A stretch of DNA of 64,000 nucleotides, taken from Selaginella moellendorffii. Its lineage: Eukaryota > Streptophyta > Lycopodiopsida > Selaginellales > Selaginellaceae. This document shows, in pieces, positions 1 to 11,345 of the stretch. A program made the position numbers and the translations under genes. The notes beneath the pieces are model-generated. The model saw only the letters and a list, made by a program, of their open reading frames with translations. It did no database searches and was not told the DNA's origin. The stretch covers positions 3,420,451 through 3,484,450 of the forward strand of contig NW_003314263.1 of NCBI RefSeq assembly GCF_000143415.4. Direction: 5' to 3'. Position 1 is the stretch's first letter. The number at the start of each line of letters is the position of its first letter.

Positions 1-192
1 CTATTTGGCTGGCATTGCTTCAACCTCCGAATCTACAACAGGGAGGTTTTTCTCCAACAAACAAGATGTTGGTTTTGATCACATCCCACTCTACTTGGAG
101 AAAGGTACTTCTTCAGTGCTTCTGGATGAGTTCAATGAATGTAGCAGAACAGCCATGCCTCCGTTGCATCCAGTGTTTCTCGAAATGTATTA
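1..192 (+). pseudogene. 3' exon fragment of a short-chain dehydrogenase/reductase (duplicate copy)
   Basis: The segment encodes the C-terminal end of an SDR protein and matches the end of the SDR locus at 53365-54186 almost base for base, with the same last residues (HPVFLEMY then stop). Relative to that copy it carries 17 extra nt after the 'WLA' codons, so the upstream frame (AIWLALLQPP) and the downstream frame (TTGRFFSNK) do not connect. Plant SDRs of this group usually continue 'WLALLP', so this copy keeps the ancestral residues but has a 1-nt deletion, while the other copy has an 18-nt in-frame deletion. Only the tail is visible because the window starts inside the gene. The upstream part may be intact outside the window, and the indel could also be an assembly error. 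Confidence 0.75.
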
Positions 193-259
193 ATTTGACC
201 AAAGCATGCAAATAAAGTCAAACTAAAACTTCAACAAGCTTACCAAAAAAGAATGCAAT

Positions 260-328
260 TGTGGCTACTGGGATTCAAACCAGGTCTCCACAGCCACAAC
301 ATGGAATCTCACCACTAACTACAGCCAC
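260..328 (-). pseudogene. tRNA-His(GUG)-derived pseudogene
   Basis: The reverse complement follows the intact tRNA-His at 52715-52786 through acceptor, D, anticodon and T arms, but is 69 nt instead of 72. It has lost single bases in the D-arm/anticodon-arm region and in the T arm, and the anticodon stem has G-T wobbles. The GTG anticodon and a downstream T-run on the transcribed strand persist. Confidence 0.7.
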
Positions 329-739
329 ATTACATTACCAAGGACTCCTTTGACCGTTCAGTTGATGAAGTCAATTCAAACGTGATATGCATGCTTGAAT
401 GGTTGAGCTTGGATCGATGGCCCTGGTGCAGCTCGAAACAACATGATAAGTAGGGCAAGGGCTCTATCATTTCCCTCAACAACAACCATAGAATGCCCTC
501 AACAACAACCAGAATCTTGTGCTTGTCGGGTTGCAAGGAGCTGGCATAGGATCGAGTGGGTAACTTAGCTCCATTTTTGTAGCACTTCTCGAATGTGAGA
601 TTGAGCTTATACTTTATTGGTGGATTTAAATCTTCTTATCTAAAGTGTATGGAAATGTGGGGATGCCTAGGAGATCCTTGCAACTTTTAGTCAAGGCCAC
701 CCAAACAAGGGTAAATTTAATTTTGTTGAAAATATCAGA

Positions 740-1060
740 TCATGAACGAACTTGTTATTCTACTATCTATAGATTTTCTAAATAAGGATTTTATATTATT
801 GAATACTATACTTGATATTCAGTGTTTACAAGGTGCAACACAAAATTTACCTTCTCTTAACAAAGCTTATAAAACTCAAAAGCTTGAGTTGTGAATTTAA
901 AAGCTTTGTGATGGGTTTGAAATTTTTTACATTAGTTGCTAATAACTTGCCATTTTGGTATTTACATTTTTAATATTCATCTTGAGGAAATTTTTTTTTA
1001 TTTTGTGGGGACTGATTATGATGATCATTTATAGTTAGTTTCAGTCTTTATTAAGATCCC
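740..1060 (+). mobile_element. Decayed Ty3/Gypsy pol fragment (RNase H-integrase linker region)
   Basis: This AT-rich stretch matches the reverse complement of about 55390-55640, which lies between the RNase H-like and integrase-like parts of the minus-strand Gypsy relic described there. No open frame survives. The identity rests on that internal match only. Confidence 0.4.
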
Positions 1061-1190
1061 ACTACACTAATATTAATATATAATATCATAGTTGTACACT
1101 TAGACCTCACAAAAAATTTAGTTACTTATTTTTAAAATTATAACTCTAAATTTATAAGATCTGTAAAATGTCTAAGGTCTAAGTGTATGA

Positions 1191-1204
1191 TGTATGTATG
1201 TATG

Positions 1205-1261
<57 letters not shown>
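1191..1261. repeat. (TATG)n(TA)n microsatellite
   Basis: About five TATG/TGTA units pass directly into an uninterrupted TA dinucleotide run. It lies in AT-rich DNA without genes (1060-1945). Confidence 0.95.
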
Positions 1262-1264
<3 letters not shown>

Positions 1265-1945
1265 TATACTTGCTATATTATATATAGTATTTTTAATAAC
1301 ATTTCTATTTAGAAAGAGTCTCTTATTACAAAAGGTTCTCAATCATTCAAGTTTTAAGTAAATTTCTTTCTTTTTTATCTTTTTTCCTTTTTAATAACTG
1401 TTAAAAAAAATTTAATGCTCTTTTATTCTTTTTTTCTACAATATTTATTTCTAAATTTTGTCAATTTCTCCTCTTTTTCCAATACTTAAAACTGTTTTTT
1501 TTTTTCAGAAGAGGTAGTAGAGGGGATAGATGGTAGTTTAATCATGATAATGGAGTGAGGATAGATAACAATGGTATTGGAGTGAAGACGAAACATAGAT
1601 TATGTAATGAGGATGAATATAATAAGTCCAAATAAAATATATAACCTCAATGGAGTGAGGGTAAATGGATACAATAGTGGAATGTTGAACATATATGGTG
1701 AAGTGAGGATAAATATAATAACTCTAAATGGAAGTAGTGATTTATAACTTTTTTATCTCGAGAAGGGAATTAAAAGCTTTCTCCACAAATGTAAAACAAA
1801 ATGGATTCAATCCTTATTTGGATAAAATTTTAACACAGTGAGTGCTAAGTTATATGTTGATATCCCATATATAAAGCTCCTAGCTGTAGGATTTCAATAG
1901 CAAACTGTATCCCTTTTGATATCATTATGCTATAGAGTATTGTTG

Positions 1946-3400
1946 TGCAAGCGATTAGTTTTTCTATTCTACTTTAGTCACTTAACCATGTCTCCAACCA
2001 CTTAAAGAAGTTTCATTCATAACCTCCATAAATTATATTCCGAACTTGGGGACTTACTAGCCTCGAAAATGGCATCCATGCCACTTAGCCATTGGATTTG
2101 GTCCAAGTGTTTCACATGTCCAATCCCATAATTGACACCTAAAGATTCCACCAACATATCAGCCCATTACACTAAAGTTATGCCCATTCATCTTTGTCAC
2201 TTTGGTGGTCCAACACTACCTACATCATGGTCCTGTCTTTCAAAAATTAAGCCATCCATCCTTGAATGATCATTCTAGATCCACTATTTAGCATTCTTAA
2301 GATGTCTGCAGATATGGGGAATAACCTTCTCTAATATCCCTTTTTTGGTCTCTACCAAATCCTCTTTTGTCTATGGCCAAGTTCACCAACAGTGCCATTG
2401 GATCAAGGCCTATAGACTCGACCATGTAAACAATCAAAGGGAATGACTAAAGAGATGATCCATAAGGGTTTAAATATAAAGGGAAAGGGCTCATGAACAA
2501 AAATGCACCTTCTTTTCCAATCGGGTAAGAGTCTTGGGATACTTGGGGTTAAGAGTCTTTGGGTTTAAATAATACTGGGTTAGGTAACCTTTTGGGAAGT
2601 CTAAACTTAGGAACTTACATTTGATATTAGAAGGTCTCAAGTCCAACTCTATTGGTTGGCTTAGGGGAATTGCTAAATCCCATTATCCTCTAGGACTTTT
2701 TCCACATATTATTGTATCTTTGGTCACTACATAAAGAATCCTCATTGGCCTTTCCTGGCCAAACTATACTTTTGGAACCCCTTTTCCCCCTTCCCCCCAG
2801 CCCCCCTCTCCCCCCTGGGGGATGATTGCTTTGGGTTTTCATTCAGCAACCTATATTAGTATTCAGACTCATACTCGAACTTGAACTTGAAATCAAAACT
2901 TGAACTCGGATTCGGATTCAGACTCGGACTTGAACTCGGTCTCGGTCTTGGTTTCGATTCCATCTCAGACTCCATCTTGGGTCCATCTCGGACTCCATCT
3001 CAGGTCTATCTCGGATTCCATCTCGGGTCCATCTTCGGACTCCATCTCAAACTCCATCTCAGACTCCATCTCGGGTCCATCTCGGATTCCATCTCGGACT
3101 CCATCTCGGACTCCATCTTAGGTCCATCTCAAACTCCATTTCGGACTTCATCTCAAGTCCATCTCAACACTTCCACATGTCATATGTTGGTCCTCTTGTG
3201 TCCTTTTTTTAGAAACTCATTTATTGCTTGTTTCATGCTCATTCCTTGAGCACTTCGTTAAAAGTTCTACTCTTGCTCTCGACTTTTCAAGTTAGAACTT
3301 TTAGTCTAAATGTGTTACTCTCATTTAGTTTCTGCTTTGGCCACTATCACATGGCATCCTTTTGACTCTACTTTTGGGGCTCTAGGATTTGTATCTCACA
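1946..3400 (-). mobile_element. Solo LTR of family A (minus orientation) with perfect 5-bp TSD
   Basis: The sequence is a diverged reverse-complement copy of the family-A LTR seen at 22709-24435. It begins TGCAAGCGA (family: TGTAAGCGA) and ends TCTCACA. The flanking pentamers are identical, TGTTG at 1941-1945 and at 3401-3405. The minisatellite of CATCTCGGACTC-type units lies at about 2860-3170 and generates the only ORFs here. A 5S-bearing TRIM piece (2425-2672) sits inside it. There is no internal region or second LTR, as expected for LTR-LTR recombination. Its divergence makes it older than the copies at 14-30 kb. Confidence 0.85.
2425..2672 (+). mobile_element. Cassandra-like TRIM: 5S-bearing LTR plus short internal remnant
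   Basis: The insertion interrupts the solo family-A LTR, which resumes at about 2673. A 195-nt LTR (2425-2619) runs TGTAAACAATC...GAACTTACA. On the plus strand about 2544-2603 resembles the internal promoter part of 5S rRNA (GGTTAAG...CTTTGGG, then TACTGGGT, then a C-box-like ACCTTTTGGGAAGTC). It aligns with the better preserved copy at 28992-29187 in opposite orientation. After the LTR, GATATTAGA-like bases could be an eroded Met-type PBS. 5S-derived LTRs are the hallmark of Cassandra TRIMs (established knowledge). No clean TSD was found. Confidence 0.65.
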
Positions 3401-5486
3401 TGTTGCTCAAGATGTGTTTGGGCCTCAAATAAACAAATACCCCATGTGTATATTTTGAATATTATATGAAATTTTAGGAGGTAGTCAACTTGCAAGCTAT
3501 AATATAATGAGTTGCACCAAAAATAATGGCATATACATAGAAACCATAGTTTATAAGTTGACAATATGCTAAGGCAAAAAATTGAAGTGCCTCTATTGCA
3601 ATTTGGTTATGTTGTGAGTGAATGAGGCTCACAAATTTGGTATTAGCTAAATTAGTATCTTTTAGGTTGACAACTATATCAAAATTTGATAATCTCCTTA
3701 ACATTGTTAGTGTGAATGTGATGAAGTTCTTTGGGTAGCACCTTATAATATACACCTTTCTAATTTGCCACATATATTTATACAACGATGGCATTGAAAT
3801 TTTAAGATAGCATATGAGGTACACAATGGTCTTAGTCTCAAATTTAAGTGGATCGAGGTGCCAAATGCAGCTAAACTACTGAATCCCCTCAATTGCAAAA
3901 ATGACAAAAGGCCTGAAAATGTGTAAATGAATTGAATTTAAAAGGTTGGAAAATAACAGAATCTATAGGACAACAACATTATCACTATTGACACTTGAAC
4001 TACAATTTGAGTCTGGATGAAAGGCCATCCTCCTCCTCTTCCTCCACCTCTTCTAGTAAACTGGAAGGATAGGTTTTAATGATACAAATTTGAAATAAAT
4101 TTGTATATGGTAGGAACTTTGATGTGTATAGAGAGCAAATTAAAAGTGATTTAATGCCACTTCTTACACTACTAGCAAAAATGATTCAAACCAATCATGA
4201 GAAAATTATGTTACCTTCCACATCTAATGCCAACATACTGAATGACAGGGCATCTAACTTGATAGACTAGGGATCATCCACCTATTGTACTGGCATCAAG
4301 AACAATGCATGAGCTATCTATTACCATGGGATGAAGCTTCAATGCTCATTCAATAGAAAAACATCATATGAGTGTGAAATCTGTCTATATCTTTTCTATC
4401 CTTTTAGGAATTGCATGCCTTATCTGGCATTGAAAATGCTTGACCTCTGTATTTTCCAGGTAATTCTTTGTTTGCAGTCTCATGCTTCTTGTTGGGCACC
4501 ACAAGACTGCCAAAACAAAATATAAGATAGATAAAAAATGATGACATCTATATTTTCCAGGTTGTACTATAACTTATGGTTTTTAAAGTTATTTAAGTTT
4601 TTTGTCAGAAAGAGAAAGAATATGTAATGTGTAACAGCAGCAATGTTGAAGAATGGCTAAGATTGTCTCCAACTTGAGAATCCCTTTATTGATGGTGCCT
4701 TATGAAATTTCTAACAGACATATCAGCATAAACACTGCGTGAAATGTGTCCAGCTTCTTGAAATTGGGGTAAATCCTGAATCACTGTAGGCTTGATCCGT
4801 GCCTAAATGATACCATAGTATTCAGAGCTCCATCACGTGGCACGCACTCATTCATTGCAACTCAAACAGAAAAGCTGTCTAGTGTATATTGCACGACAAA
4901 TCCATGCTATATCACCTAGAACAAAAGGCATGCATAAAAGAGTCTAGGGGAGCTCTCCATCACAAACGATTGCTAAAGAATATTCTGTAATTTTTAGACG
5001 CTTGCTACTGCGAACCAGTGCCCACAGAAGTGCGCCAGAGATTTGTTGCAATGTGGCAGAAAAACATTGGAGATTAAACAAGTGGTAGAGAGAGACATTA
5101 GATCTAAGCTCAAAATGCTTCTCCTTCGCAAAGGAGGCACTGGGGCGCACAAGAGGGCTCACCACCTTCACCGCCCGCGAGACGACTCGAAGGCAGGCCA
5201 GGCAGTTCCCCACCAGCTCCGCAGTGCATCAGCCTGACATTCACCAAAGCCATGCAATTGAACCCTTCTTGATCTGCCTCCGTGGCACCTTCTTTCAAGC
5301 CTAGATCGCGAGGTTTGGGTCAGATTTCGACTGGAGATGGCGACTCCTCGTCAATGGCCGAATGAATGCGTCGGCATTGTTTAGAGGCTTTTAAATGTAG
5401 GCTCAATCTTATGCTTTTCACAAAAAGGTTCGAAACATAATTTTATCCATTCATAGAATGAGACCAATGACAGATAAGTACATTGT
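3401..5486. other. Intergenic stretch without a recognisable gene
   Basis: 3401-4900 is AT-rich, with only short unrelated ORFs. About 4960-5380 is clearly more GC-rich and has overlapping minus-strand ORFs (to 89 aa) that resemble nothing I recognise. It could be an exon, a promoter region or a gene remnant near the 5487-7610 gene. I see no splice pattern linking it to that gene. Confidence 0.5.
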
Positions 5487-7610
5487 TTAAATTAATCCTT
5501 TGAAAATTACATATGCTATAATATATGCAGAGAGCCTCGCATAATCCCCTCTGAATATTTTGCCCATTTTAAACCATAAATTTCTGTGTTCCTGATCATA
5601 ATATATACCACCTGCTGCAAACGCCTTGACCATAGCATCGCGTATTTCATCAGCGCTGGCTCCCAGGGCCCTCTGTATTTTGGGAGACTCTATCAACTTC
5701 TCAAGAGCTAGACATCTCTTCCTAGTCCCATCTGATGCAACAAAAATCCCACTCTTGTTCCGAACTGTAGCACGATTTGGGTGACTATTTAGAGCCATGT
5801 GGCCTACAAAAAACAGCTTTAGTAAATACTTCCACCAAGCAACGATAATTCACTCACACTCTTCTGTCCACGTTTTGCAGTCAATGTCTAGAGCCAAGTG
5901 ATCCTCAAATATTACCTGCGCAAAACAACACAAAGAAAACAGAATTTTTTTTTGAGAAACACATTCCAACGGAAAAAACACTGTGTGCGTACGTGAACAA
6001 TGTAGACGATCATGGCACCGAACGGCACTTTGTTTCTCAGTTGTTTAGGGCCGCCGTCAAAGTAATGCTCTGGAACTCTGGACTGGAATTTGAAGATTAA
6101 AATCAGCCCTCTCCATGCCAGCTCCCTTATTTCTCCCAGCTCGGATTGCGAGCAAGGGACCCCATCCGGCTCCCACTGCGCGTTCCTGCATAGCTGCACG
6201 AAATGGCCGCTAAGATCCTTGCCGAAAACGGCAGCGGCGGCACGGTAGAGCTGGCGCTCGTCGCTGCTTCCCACTGGCACCGACTGTGCGTGCTCCACGA
6301 TCGACTTGCCCGTCGAGCACAGCGTCTGGAGCTCGGCATGGTCCCGCTGCCCCTTCTTCGTCAGTGTCCAAGTGTAGATCAGACGGCCAATTTGCAAGCT
6401 TGCATCCGTAAAGTCCATAACGTATGGAATCTCGCGAGGCCTGTGCTGGTAAACGAGCGACCTCCTATGCACCCAACGCTCCAGAGGTAAAAGAAGGCTT
6501 TTGTCCCACTCGAATTTGTGTGTCACTTCTGCGTCCACCTCCTGCCAAAATAAAATAATAATTAAAAAAAGAAAGAATAAGAAGCCTTAAGAGTCTCATC
6601 TGTGTTTTGCAAGTCGAGCTAAGGATTTCACCTCTAACACCTGACGGACGCCGGGGGTGAGGTCGATCGACTGCCACTCTACCATCGGGAGTTCCTTGAT
6701 GCAAACATTAAAGACCCTGTCGATGTTCTCCCTGGGTAGCAGATAGAAACCCTTAAACCTGTATGCGTGCACGGTGTCTAGGAAGAAGAGCAAGACGTTG
6801 CCCAGGTGCCCCCCGCCGCCAGCTTTGGCTTGAGCTAGGAAAGCGTCGAGCCATTCGAGCGGCTGCTTGTTTACCTGGACCTGGAGCTGCAACCACGCGA
6901 AGAAGAGCACACAGAGTTGCTCGCTCACATCAAACAGGCGCATGGCATCCAGAAGACATGTTCGCGTCGAGAAAGTACAGGGAACTCTAGACATGAGCGA
7001 CACAAGATCTGCACAGGTGACTGGTTAGAAAGTGAAAAGGAAAAAGGAGAAGCCATACGTGTAATTCCTTCCTCTGAAGACATCGCTTCAGTGGCTGGCG
7101 TCTGAATGTCTCTCGCCTTGAGCTGCGACCATAGAAAAAAGCTCTTTTACCGCTTTGCCACCAGAAATCTCGAGAACTCACCTCTTCAAGCTTGAGTACA
7201 GCGTAGTGGCAAGGGAGCACGAAGGACAGCAGTTTCCGGTCACCATAACGTTGCTGGTTGGAGCGACCTCGCTGGCGCATGAAATAGTCCACAGCGATGA
7301 AGAGGTGCAGGAAATTCTCCGGGATGGGAACCCGGAGGACGTGGGCGATTGCCATAGTCCAAATCTTCCACTTGAGCTCCGACACACTCGACCCATCTAC
7401 ATCGTAGAACCACGACGCCCCTGCTGAAGAATCCAGCTCCAGCCCAAAGCGCTCGAATGCCCCTGCCACCACTCTCAGCAATCGGGTACCTATGCTGCTC
7501 TGGAACCAATCGGACACGATCAGACCGACGCGCGGATCCCATCCCACCGCCGGAGTCATTTGCTCTGGCTGAGCCCATCCCACATCCATTAGCCCAATGG
7601 TACTCTTCAT
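5487..7610 (-). CDS. Uncharacterised protein, five inferred exons
   Basis: Five GC-richer blocks on the minus strand are joined by GT-AG introns. Exon 1 starts at ATG 7610 (MKSTIGLMD). Exon 2 is about 7008-6632, exon 3 6541-5993, exon 4 5915-5858 and exon 5 5803-5487, ending in a stop. Introns 2-4 are 90, 77 and 54 nt, and their phases join the frames exactly: GAG|GAG, CAC|GTA, and a split Cys codon T|GC. Intron 1 is less certain: the strong donor at 7181 gives the wrong phase, whereas a weaker donor at 7150 keeps the frame. The product is about 585 aa, with no signal peptide, obvious membrane span or motif I can assign to a family. Frame continuity over three introns is strong evidence for a real gene. 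It lies head to head with the AAA-ATPase pseudogene, about 460 bp apart. An additional 5' exon is possible. Confidence 0.7.
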
Positions 7611-7611
7611 T

Positions 7612-7800
7612 CAAAGGTCTTTTTATTACTAGGAATATTAAGGGAATATTTTACTAGGAATATTATATTCTTTTCGGAAGGATCTTTTGAAAGATTCACC
7701 AGAACTAAGAATATTAAAAGAATATTTTACCAGGAGTATTGGGAAGGATCTTTTGAAAGATTCACTACAACAAGGCAGCTCTCTCTCTCTCTCCCCCCCC
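7612..7800. repeat. Short direct duplication and CT/C tract between divergent genes
   Basis: A block containing GGAATATTTTAC, then AGGAATATT, then GGAAGGATCTTTTGAAAG is present twice (about 7640-7703 and 7711-7770) in imperfect direct repeat. It is followed by a (CT)n run and a C9-10 tract at about 7779-7801. The region is the shared intergenic space of two divergent loci and may contain both promoters. Confidence 0.7.
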
Positions 7801-8066
7801 CTCGTAGAGCATGGAGAAGGCAAGATTTGGTAGCCCATGCCTTGGGTGATGGAGGGCTCTTGACGTTTTCCAATATGTGCTCCGCCGCTAGCATTTGTCC
7901 TCCTTGCTCCTTGGCTGCTGTTGGGTGGTTTTGTCAGGAAGAAGATGCTGGCCTGGCCGAAGCGGGTGCTACAGCCTCACAGCACTTGCAGCTCTTGGTG
8001 GTCAGTGGGTATGAAATAAATCATTGGGTAGTTTTCTCATTCTCGCAGCAGCAGAAACAGAGCAAG

Positions 8067-9467
8067 ATGGCAGGCGGCTACTTCGCCCATCTCGGTTCCC
8101 TCATGGGCTTTATCATGATTCTCAAGCAGATAAGTTCCTTCTCGGTTGCTCAAGCTCAGGAGGCTGGTATCCTGGCTCTGGTGGGAGACAGCGTTCTCAA
8201 TTCCCGAATACGTCCGCAACAACAGCAACGAGATCTACGACCTGGTCGACCTCTACGTTGCACATCTCACCAAAACCAACACCAAGAGCTCGGCAAACAG
8301 GATCCAGTTCACACGAGTGAAGAACGCCAGCAAGCCGAATTGCAACCTCGCCAGGGGCGAGCGAGTGGAGGACAAGTTCAAAGGGGTGACATTCTCCTGG
8401 GTCTTCAATGTCAGCGAGCCGTCCAACCGTGGAGGCTTCCGCTATTTTGATCGAAGTGGAGGAACACGCCGAGAGTACGTTGTCCAAGTTCACAGGAGGC
8501 ACACGTATACACTCTTGCCGGAGTACATGAGGGAAGTTATCAAGCTCGGGGAGAGCTTGAAGCGACAGAACCAAGCAGCTCTACACCGACATGGCAAACT
8601 CACGCGAGTGGATCTACAGGGACAAGCCGTGGAGATCGGTGCCTTTCAAGCATGCCTCGACTTTCTCGAGCCTGGCGCTGGATCCCGAGCTCAAGAACAA
8701 GATCATCCAGGACCTGGACTCGTTCAAAGCTGGAAAGGATTTCTTTGAGCGGGTTGGCAGAGCTTGGAAGCGTGGGTATCTCTTGTACGGGCCTCCGGGG
8801 ACTGGGAAGTCGTCACTCATCGCTGCCATTGCGAACTACACGCAGTATGATGTCTACGATATGGAGCTGACGGAGGTGCAGAGCAATGCAGACTTGAGAA
8901 AGCTGCTCATGGGGATTTCCAACAAGGCGATCATCGTGATCGAGGACATCGACTGCTCGCTGGAGCTCAAGAAGAGGGGGAAGCCGGCACCGGAGGAAGA
9001 AACCGAGGAGAAAGATGGAGAGTCCGAGAAGAAAAACAAGAAAAAGGAGCAAGAGAGCAGCAGGGTCACACTTTCGGGGCTACTGAATTTCATCGATGGG
9101 CTGTGGTCTTGTAGCGGGAGTGAGAACTTCACGACCAACCACAAGGAGGATCTAGATTCTAGACCCTGCGTTGTTGAGGTCCGGCAGGATGGACCTCCAC
9201 ATTTTCATGGGCTACTGTGGATTTGAGGCGTTCAAGGTGCTGGCGTGGACTCACCTTGAAATCTCGCAACAGGAGCAGTTTGAGGAGGAGTTTGGAGAGA
9301 TCGAGGAGCTGATTGCCAAGGTTGAGATCACTCCTGCTGATATCGCGGAGGTGTTGATCCAGAACAGGGGGAACTCGAGAGGGGCTCTAGAGAAAGTGAT
9401 TGAGGCTCTCCAGGATCGAAAGGAGCACGGTGCAAAGAAAGAGGAAAATGAGAACAAGCAGGAATGA
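8067..9467 (+). pseudogene. AAA-ATPase of the BCS1-like (AtOM66/ASD) group, frameshifted
   Basis: The reading begins at ATG 8067 (MAGGYFAHLGSLMGF), a hydrophobic N-terminal anchor typical of plant mitochondrial-outer-membrane/ER AAA-ATPases. The N-terminal AAA-associated region follows in another frame (about 8170-8571, containing IPEY...NEIYD). The AAA module sits in a third frame: SVPFKHASTF, Walker A GPPGTGKSS (8789-8815), Walker B IIVIEDID (8930-8953), and TLSGLLNFIDGLWS. The C-terminal part (about 9165-9467, RSGRMDLHIFMGYCGFEAFK, then an acidic/lysine tail) is in a fourth frame. Lesions: a shift near 8150-8190, one extra C near 8571, about 9 nt lost before FTTNHKE (family: RIIVFTTNHK, sensor-1 strand), and a 7-bp tandem duplication at 9151-9164. 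Many family members are single-exon genes, so introns are an unlikely explanation. An assembly-error explanation would need several independent errors. Confidence 0.85.
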
Positions 9468-9515
9468 GATGTTGTGAAGTCCGTAAATAATAGTTATCAC
9501 ATAACATCCCATCGT

Positions 9516-10661
9516 TCAGAAAAAAAAGTTAGAAGTGTAAGGGTAACAAGGAGAAAATGTGAAAAATTGAGGAAAAACAATTATGAAATAAGAAAATGTG
9601 GATAAAGAAGCAATTGAGAATGCAAAAATAGATAAATTAAACGAATATATGCTTAAAATTTGGAAAATAGGGGATTTTCTATTATAAAATACTTTGGCCA
9701 CCACAATATAAACAAAAGATTCACACCACTCAACCTCTTTAACACACTCAACATTTAAAACAAGAAAATCAATAACAACATCTACACTCTCAAAGGAATA
9801 TATAAATTCTTTAGTAACAATAGTAAAGCAAATGCTTTCAGTGGCACTCACAAGTGGGGACATACATTTAATTCGAAACTCTAGCCAAAGTGACTCAACC
9901 TTTGGAATATGGGATTATTTAACAATAAAATTGATCAAAAACTCTGCAAATAAAACAAAAACAAAATTCTCAACTTCATGGACACACTTAACATCAAGAT
10001 TAGTATGAGAAGGATAGAAAATACTCAATTCAACACTAGACTGAGAAAGAGAATCATAAGAATCACAAATGATCGATGTGCTAAGAGAAGAAAACACTAC
10101 AGATAAGGAAGAAATATTAAGAATATAAAAAAGTGGCTCAAGCCGAGAAATAAGAAAAGGTGGGGAAAGAGTAGAAACGAAAGAGAAAGGATCAAATGAG
10201 AAATTGAAATATTGATACTTACCCCGCAAAATCTTCACTTCATCTTCAAAAATATCTTTATAATAATCAAGTTCATTATCACACTCTGGAATCCACTCAA
10301 GCTCATACACATTGTCTTCCCATAAACTTAATCATTGAACATTCTCTAAGAATTAGAATGTATTATCCATAGCTCGCCAATCAATATCATAATCACATTC
10401 CACATCAACAAGAGATGGTAGAACACCAAGAATTGGACAAGCCATGTCATCACGTCTCACGGAAGCTAGAGATGGCAATACACTAAAAATGGGTGCAACA
10501 CCAACATAATTACACTCTACAACATCAAAAGTTCGATCTAATGGAGTAGCATTAACGGCCTTAAGTGATATATTCCTTGATCGATGACAATATGGCATGG
10601 TAGAAGAAGAGAATGCAATGAAGATAAAAAAGAAAAAAAAAAAAGGAGCAAATCTAAGCAC
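9516..10661 (-). pseudogene. Unrecognised 382-codon reading frame with three internal stops
   Basis: Three consecutive minus ORFs (102, 131 and 115 aa) lie in exactly the same frame (offsets 351 and 447 nt), separated only by TAA and TGA near 10345-10325 and TAA near 9915, so 382 codons read through with three stops. The middle contains an acidic, tryptophan-bearing stretch (YELEWIPECDNELDYYKDIF). The N-terminal run of phenylalanines is low complexity. In AT-rich DNA such a frame is unlikely by chance. It may be an aged gene or a transposon accessory ORF. I do not recognise a family. Confidence 0.5.
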
Positions 10662-11129
10662 AACAATAGCTAAAATTTTAGATCTTGCAAAAAGCTAATA
10701 CAAATCTAGATCTAAAAAAGAATGAAGAAATAAGAACAAAAAAACATAATCCCGAACACTAGAGCAAAGCATTGCCAAAAAGTTTTGCCCTTCAGAGACA
10801 AATTGCAATGCCCCTCATCTCCACCAATGAGTGCTCGAAATATAGGAATAAGTATAGTAATTAGGGTTTACGCCTCTGTTTATCTACAAGAATGGATGGA
10901 CAAGAACATACATATATTTACAAACCTTACAAGGTAAATCACTAAAAACAATTATTGAATTATTGTTTGAAATCTTTGTTGAAATTTATTTCCATAAAGT
11001 ATATAAAAAGTAGATACATATATATAGAGTATACACTAGATAATGATATTAAATATGTTCTAAAAAAATAATTTACTACTTAAAATTTGTTAGATGAAAT
11101 AAAATATTGTTTAATCATAAAACTGGTAT

Positions 11130-11345
11130 AAAAAGTGGAGCAAATTATTTTTATTTTACTTGCCTTAGCAAAGAAGATTTTCTTCAATCACCAAATCAAA
11201 TGTATATTATATATATACAATTCAGCTGTAATGTTCTCTATTATGAAATATTTTAATATGGGAAACTAAAAAATCAGGAAAAGGTATTGAATGTTTTCTT
11301 TATATACAAAAAGATAGGAATCTTGTAATTTATGATAGAAAATAT
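11130..11345 (+). repeat. Diverged interspersed repeat, copy 1
   Basis: It shares an ordered series of motifs with 12860-13075: AAAAGTAGA/GTGGA, then GAAGATTTTCTTCAAT, ACCAAAT, TTCA-CTGTAAT, ATTTTAATATG, and AATCTTGTAATTTATGAT. Probably an old transposon relic of unknown class. Confidence 0.55.

Larger units (their letters stand above)
1..740 (+). repeat. Copy 1 of a ~700-bp direct duplication (SDR 3' end plus tRNA pseudogene)
   Basis: This stretch aligns collinearly with about 54009-54710. It covers the SDR C-terminus, the 3' flank, a degenerate tRNA-His and the AT-rich sequence behind it, with scattered substitutions and a small tandem gain of a 'caacaacaacc' motif near 476-510. Same orientation and 54-kb spacing indicate a tandem gene duplication later separated by transposon insertions (inference). 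Confidence 0.8.

Noticed and set aside
4944-5298. Overlapping minus ORFs in a GC-rich patch
   Set aside because: The two ORFs are in different frames, with no recognisable motif and no splice signals connecting them.
7827-8066. Upstream extension of the AAA-ATPase reading frame
   Set aside because: Composition unlike the family. The family-like N-terminus starts at ATG 8067.
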